In this document: positions 8,075-11,368 of the stretch, one piece after another
Layout of the letters: every line of letters begins with the position of its first letter
Position numbering within the stretch: position 1 is the first letter of the stretch
Origin: Reyranella sp.
GTDB lineage: Bacteria > Pseudomonadota > Alphaproteobacteria > Reyranellales > Reyranellaceae
DNA length: 11,368 nucleotides
Assembly: GCA_030681635.1 (NCBI GenBank)
Contig: JAUXRT010000234.1
Location: forward strand, 1 to 11,368
Direction of reading: 5' to 3'
The notes under the pieces: generated by a model
Told to the model about the DNA's origin: nothing
Seen by the model: only the letters and a program-made list of their open reading frames with translations
The model's database searches: none
Program-made: the position numbers and the translations under genes

Positions 8075-9001
8075 TTAGGCGACGCCCGCCTGCTTGCGCT
8101 GGCTGAGCGCCACCTGTTTCACCTTGTCGAATTCGGCACGCCGCTTGGCGACCTCTTCCGGCGGCATGCGCGCAATGTTGTTGTAGTCGTTCTTCCAATC
8201 GCCATCCTCGGTCCAGCGCAGCGGCGATTGCACCGTGGTGCGCGGGCCGATGGCGCTCTCGAAGGTTTTCAACGCCAGGTCGAGGGTGAAGGCCTGCGTG
8301 TCGGGCTCGTGCGGCTTGCCGCAGGAATTGCCGAGCGGGAAGTCGCTGAACAGAAAACGCGGCACGCCGGCATATTCGACGATGTCCTTCGCCGCCCCCA
8401 TGACGATGGTCGGGATGCCGTTCCGTTCGAGATATCGGGCGACCAGACTCACGGTCTGGTGGCAGACGGGTCAAGTAGGCACTAACAGCGCGGCGTCGAC
8501 CTGGTCCTGACGGCAGCGCGCCAGGATTTCCGGCGCGTCCGTTTCAAGAGTGACACGCTGGCTGCGGTTGGTCGGGGCGCCGTGAAAGCGTGACGCGAGC
8601 TTGAAGCGTCCCTGCTTGGCAAATTCGCGCATCAGCGGCAGCGGGAACCAGGTGTTGCTGTCCTTGGCCGTGGTGTGCTTGCGATCGTAGCCGATGTGGG
8701 AGATGCGCGTGTCGTGATCGACCGCGGTGTCGCCCGAGAACACCGTGTAGAACTTGGCACCTGCATTGTAGAGGGCGCCGGGACCCTGATCGCCCTTGTC
8801 GGGTTGATAAGGCGCCGCCGTCGTGATCAGCGCCAGCGTGCTGTCCTTCAGCGGCTTCTTCAGCGGTTGGAACGGCGCATCCACATAATGCGCCCAGCGG
8901 TAGGGATTGTCGTATCCCAGCGCGAGGTAGTACTCGCGCGTGCGCCGCATGTAGTCGAGCGGCACATCGTATTCCGGCGCGAAATTCATGGTATCGGTCA
9001 T
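8075..9001 (-). CDS. GrdB-like selenoprotein (glycine/sarcosine/betaine reductase protein B family) with in-frame UGA as selenocysteine
   Basis: Read as one frame, 9001 to 8075 encodes 308 residues with a single in-frame TGA at 8473-8471 (residue 177). Both sides belong together: the upstream part ends AALLVPT and the downstream part continues PVCHQTVSLVARYLERNGIP without a frame change. The resulting T-U-P-V-C-H is a UxxC redox motif with C180. Its context resembles the U-G-T-C segment of clostridial GrdB and the ERAGIP after it (recalled, not searched). Later GVPRFLFSDFPLGNSCGKPHEP is another distinctive block. A SECIS-like hairpin starts 10 nt after the TGA. In clostridia GrdB is the substrate-specific selenoprotein of amino-acid reductases, but none of its partners (GrdA, GrdE, GrdC/D) is seen here, so the substrate is unknown. 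The ATG at 9001 is the best start although its Shine-Dalgarno is weak (GGAG 15 nt upstream); the ATG at 8989 is an alternative. There is no lipid or signal sequence, so it should be cytoplasmic. It lies 13 nt upstream of the CoA-transferase gene. Confidence 0.88.
8442..8460 (-). promoter_or_regulatory. SECIS-like hairpin downstream of the UGA (bacterial SECIS)
   Basis: In the mRNA, ACCAGAC (8460-8454) pairs perfectly with GTCTGGT (8448-8442) around the five-base loop CGUGA. Beyond one C-C mismatch, two more pairs extend the stem. The stem starts 10 nt after the UGA and the loop begins after 17 nt. Bacterial SECIS elements lie inside the coding sequence just after the UGA, with a small loop about 16-37 nt downstream and a G in its first two positions, often as GU. 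This loop has G then U at positions 2 and 3. The element would recruit SelB carrying Sec-tRNA. The hairpin is seen; SelB binding is inferred. Confidence 0.82.
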
Positions 9002-9141
9002 GGACGAAACGTGGAACTCCGGCGCCGCGAAGTCAAACTGCGAGGCTCGGAATCCCGGGGTCGCGTTTCCCGCTGCGAACGGGCGGTGACAAGGCGGCCT
9101 CCGATACGTACTTTCGCGAAAATCCTGCAGGGAGGAATATA
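9002..9141. promoter_or_regulatory. Divergent intergenic region between the selenoprotein gene and the Bug-type gene
   Basis: This 140-nt region must hold the start signals for both divergent units. For the plus-strand gene, GGAGG (9131-9135) is a strong Shine-Dalgarno. A perfect 10-bp palindrome TTTCGCGAAA lies at 9112-9121 and a TACGTA palindrome at 9105-9110, both possible regulator contacts. A weak plus-strand promoter guess is GTGACA (9086-9091) with TACTTT (9109-9114) at 17-nt spacing. On the minus strand no convincing promoter was found. No start signals beyond the Shine-Dalgarno are firm. Confidence 0.35.
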
Positions 9142-10116
9142 ATGAATACGATAAGCCGACGCGCCGCACTGGGCGCCGGGGCGGCCTTTGCCGTCGCCCC
9201 CAATGCGTCGGCGCAAGCATGGCCCGACAAGCCCCCGCATTTTCTGGTGCCCTATCCCGGAGGCGGCATCGTCGATCTCGTCGCGCGCACGCTCGCCGAT
9301 CCCATGCAGGCCAGCCTGGGCCAAACGATCATCGTCGAACCCAAGCCTGGCGGCAATTCGACGATCGCGACCGCTCTCGTGGCCCAGGCCCCGGCCGACG
9401 GCAACACCTGGCTGATTGCGACCCTTTCACACGTCGTTGCGCCGCATTTGCAAAAGGTCTCCTACGATCCCATCGCCGACTTTCAGCCGGCCGCCTTCGT
9501 GGCGGTCGCCACGTCGGTTGCGACGGTCCATCCGTCGGTACCGGTCAAGACGCTCAAGGAGCTGGTTGAGTACGGCAAGGCCAACCCCGGCAAGCTGCAC
9601 TACCTCAACCCGGGCAATGGCTCGTCGATCCACCTCTCGGCGGAACTGCTGAAGAGCCATTCCAAATTCGACATGGTTTCTGTCCCCTACAAGGGAATCC
9701 CGCCGGGAATGCCGGACCTGCTGGAAGGCCGCCTGCAGGTGGGCCTCTTGCCCGGGCCGCTGGCCCATCAGCATGTCGAGGCGGGCAAGCTGCGTGCGCT
9801 CGCCGTCCTGGCCGAAAAGAGGCTGCCACCGATTCCCGACGTCCCGACCTTCGCCGAAGCCGGCTTCGGCGATGCCCAGGTGACGAGCTGGTACGTCATC
9901 GCGGTTCGTGCCGGCACGCCGCCGGCCATCGTCGCCCGCCTGCACGACGCCGCGATGAAGGCCCTTCAAAGCCCGGAAACGCAAGCGCGGCTCGCGAAAG
10001 CCGGGTGCGACATTCCCGCGGCCCGCTCGCCCGCCGACATCCTGGCGATGTGGAAAGCCGACTACGCGCGCTACGGCAAACTGGTCAAGGATGCGGGAAT
10101 CGCGACCCAAACCTGA
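9142..10116 (+). CDS. Bug/TctC-family tripartite tricarboxylate transporter substrate-binding protein
   Basis: This is a periplasmic receptor of the tripartite tricarboxylate transporter type, which captures small carboxylates or related solutes and hands them to TctA/TctB-type membrane proteins. The 324 residues fit the family. The N-terminus carries SRRAAL followed by a hydrophobic stretch, a possible Tat signal, with likely cleavage after residue 24 (NASA before QAWPDKP). Family hallmarks are WPDKPPHFLVPYPGGGIVDLVAR (27-49), VEPKPGGNSTIAT (66-78), the DGNTWLIAT block, LHYLNPGNGSSIHLSAELL, and PYKGIPPGMPDLLEGRLQVG. GGAGG six nt before the ATG supports the start strongly. No TctA/TctB gene is visible, as is common because Bug genes are often orphans. 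The ligand cannot be told from sequence. It is divergent from the selenoprotein/CoA-transferase pair, and such receptors often lie near CaiB-type genes. Confidence 0.96.
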   Translation: MNTISRRAALGAGAAFAVAPNASAQAWPDKPPHFLVPYPGGGIVDLVARTLADPMQASLGQTIIVEPKPGGNSTIATALVAQAPADGNTWLIATLSHVVAPHLQKVSYDPIADFQPAAFVAVATSVATVHPSVPVKTLKELVEYGKANPGKLHYLNPGNGSSIHLSAELLKSHSKFDMVSVPYKGIPPGMPDLLEGRLQVGLLPGPLAHQHVEAGKLRALAVLAEKRLPPIPDVPTFAEAGFGDAQVTSWYVIAVRAGTPPAIVARLHDAAMKALQSPETQARLAKAGCDIPAARSPADILAMWKADYARYGKLVKDAGIATQT

Positions 10117-10218
10117 CGGGCCAAAGCCGACAGCGAAGTAACCCGGCGGCCATAGTGCGGCCCAACTCGGCCGCGCTATATAGTGAAGCCGAGACGGGTT
10201 GATTTGGGAGCGCATGGC
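10117..10218 (+). promoter_or_regulatory. Intergenic region with a 6-bp inverted repeat and a possible -10 before the YejA-like gene
   Basis: GCGGCC (10157-10162), six bases, GGCCGC (10169-10174) forms a perfect GC-only inverted repeat. It is not followed by a T-run, so it is a poor intrinsic terminator, but it lies next to TATATAGT (10177-10184), a plausible -10 region without a clear -35. An outer pair, AACCCG (10140-10145) and CGGGTT (10195-10200), brackets it. GGGAG at 10206-10210 is the Shine-Dalgarno of the following gene. Whether the two solute-binding genes are co-transcribed is unclear. Confidence 0.35.
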
Positions 10219-11368
10219 ATGGCGATCGGACGACGCAGCGTGCTGGCGGGCGGCGTGGCTTTGTGGACCGGCGGACCTGCGATCCTGCGGGCGCAGACCT
10301 CTTCCAAGGTGAATGTGAGCCATGGCTTTGCCATGCATGGCACGCCGAAGTATGCCGCCGACGCAGGCCCGCCCGACTATCTCAATCCCAGCGCCCCCAA
10401 GGGCGGCAGCGTCCGGCTGGGCGCGCGCGGAACGTTCGATTCGCTTCATCCCTTCATCGTCAAAAGCGTCCCGGCCGCCGGCATCACCCAGATCTGGGAC
10501 ACGCTGTGCTGGAATTCGCGCGACGAGGCCTCGACCGAGTATGGCCTGATCGCCGAGACGATCGAATGGCCGGAGGATCGCAGCTGGGTGGCCTTCACGC
10601 TGCGGCCGCAGGCGCGTTTCCACGACGGCAGCCCGATCACGGTCGAGGACGTGATCTTCTCCCTCGACATCCTGAAGACCAAGGGCACGCCGCTCTACGG
10701 GCTCTACTATCACGACGTGGTCAAGGCCGAGAAGGTCGGCGACCGCAAGGTGCTGTTCAGCTTCCGCGACAACACCAACAAGGAACTGCCGCTGATCCTG
10801 GGCCAGCTCCCGATCCTGCCCTCCAAATGGTGGGCGAGCCGCGACTTCGAGAAGGTCTCGCTCGAAGTGCCGCTCGGCAGCGGCGCCTACAACGTCGACA
10901 CGTTCGACGTCGGGCGCGCCATCGCCTATCGCCGGGTCGACGACTGGTGGGCGAAGGATCTCTGGATGAACAAGGGCCGCAACAACTTCGAGGTCATCCG
11001 CTACGAATATTATCGCGACGTCACGGTGCAGTTCGAAGCCTTCAAGGGCGGCGATCTCGACATCCGCCAGGAGAACATCGCGCGCAACTGGGCGACGGCC
11101 TATGACATTCCCGCGGTGCGCGACGGCCGTATCCAGCGCGCCGAAATTCCGCACGAACTGCCGACCGGCATGCAGTGCTTCGCCTTCAACACCCGCCGCG
11201 ACCAATTCAAGGACAAGCGCGTGCGCGAGGCGATCGCGGCGATGTTCGACTTCGCCTGGTCCAACAAGAATCTGTTCTACGGAATGTACAAGCGGAACAT
11301 CTCGTTCTTCGGCAACTCGGAGCTCGCCTCGTCGGGCCTGCCGACGCCGGCCGAACTGAAATATCTCG
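10219..11368 (+). CDS. Extracellular solute-binding protein family 5, YejA-like oligopeptide ABC receptor (partial, first 383 residues)
   Basis: This is the periplasmic receptor of a peptide-type ABC transporter, cut by the right window edge; whole family members are about 600 residues. The N-terminus MAIGRRSVLAGG has twin arginines at 5-6 and a hydrophobic stretch, suggesting Tat or Sec export with cleavage near residue 25. The block HGFAMHGTPKYAADAGPPDYLNPSAPKGG and LGARGTFDSLHPFIVK strongly resembles YejA, the receptor for microcin C and peptides in E. coli. Later family features include the RPQARFHDGSPITVEDVIFSLDILK segment and FNTRRDQFKDKRVREAIAAMFDFAW. The ATG at 10219 has GGGAG eight nt upstream; an ATG at 10214 is out of frame. 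The permease genes, if linked, would lie beyond the window. YejA is favoured over DppA/OppA because of the N-terminal block. Confidence 0.94.
   Translation, partial: MAIGRRSVLAGGVALWTGGPAILRAQTSSKVNVSHGFAMHGTPKYAADAGPPDYLNPSAPKGGSVRLGARGTFDSLHPFIVKSVPAAGITQIWDTLCWNSRDEASTEYGLIAETIEWPEDRSWVAFTLRPQARFHDGSPITVEDVIFSLDILKTKGTPLYGLYYHDVVKAEKVGDRKVLFSFRDNTNKELPLILGQLPILPSKWWASRDFEKVSLEVPLGSGAYNVDTFDVGRAIAYRRVDDWWAKDLWMNKGRNNFEVIRYEYYRDVTVQFEAFKGGDLDIRQENIARNWATAYDIPAVRDGRIQRAEIPHELPTGMQCFAFNTRRDQFKDKRVREAIAAMFDFAWSNKNLFYGMYKRNISFFGNSELASSGLPTPAELKYL

Noticed and set aside
8075..8452. A separate 125-residue gene starting at GTG 8452.
   Set aside because: It has no ribosome site, its first codons lie within the SECIS-like hairpin, and it continues the upstream frame after the UGA. 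It is the C-terminal part of the selenoprotein.
8471..9001. The upstream segment as a truncated pseudogene caused by a nonsense mutation.
   Set aside because: The frame is intact on both sides, the UGA lies at a UxxC position matching a known selenoprotein family, and a correctly spaced hairpin follows. Absence of Sec genes in the genome would revive this reading.
9002..9220. A 73-residue N-terminal extension of the selenoprotein from 9220.
   Set aside because: It overlaps the start of the divergent Bug-type gene and its Shine-Dalgarno, and the extension is Arg/Pro-rich and unlike the family.
9427..11205. A 592-codon open frame on the minus strand opposite the two binding-protein genes.
   Set aside because: It spans two well-recognised plus-strand genes and the gap between them, with no family features of its own. 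It is a GC-driven antisense frame.

Overview
The window is GC-rich and gene-dense and reads as a free-living alphaproteobacterium. Secreted substrate-binding proteins of the Bug/TctC and SBP family 5 types, a class III CoA-transferase and a riboswitch-controlled thiC suggest a Rhodospirillales/Reyranella-like relative. That placement is an inference from gene style; no rRNA or taxonomic marker is present.

Layout. (1) Positions 1-2307, minus strand: an RND multidrug efflux pair, an MdtA-type adaptor followed by an MdtB-type inner-membrane pump that runs off the left edge. A perfect TACAG-N5-CTGTA dyad just upstream of the adaptor looks like a TetR/AcrR-type operator. (2) Positions 2466-4460, minus strand: thiC, preceded by a TPP riboswitch with a readable expression platform, an 8-bp hairpin that buries the thiC Shine-Dalgarno. 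A candidate promoter sits immediately upstream of the aptamer. (3) Positions 4595-6871, plus strand: an exported 758-residue protein of unknown function with an eight-cysteine N-terminal domain and eight TPR-like hairpins in an alternating (A-B)x4 pattern. Its stop overlaps that of the next gene tail to tail. (4) Positions 6868-9001, minus strand: a two-gene unit. The promoter-proximal gene is a GrdB-like (glycine/sarcosine/betaine reductase protein B family) selenoprotein read through an in-frame UGA, with a SECIS-like hairpin 10 nt after the UGA. The distal gene, 13 nt downstream, is a CaiB/BaiF CoA-transferase. (5) Positions 9142-11368, plus strand: a Bug/TctC-type periplasmic binding protein and, 102 nt later, a YejA-like SBP family 5 protein cut by the right edge.

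The most notable item is the selenoprotein. Conventional annotation would report it as two unrelated fragments (8471-9001 and 8075-8452). Read through, it is one 308-residue protein with a T-U-P-V-C-H motif (UxxC), and the sequence after the motif resembles the segment after Sec in GrdB. No GrdA, GrdC/D or GrdE partner is visible. Instead it is paired with a CoA-transferase and lies divergent from periplasmic binding proteins, so it may belong to a catabolic system different from the clostridial amino-acid reductases. That functional link is inference.
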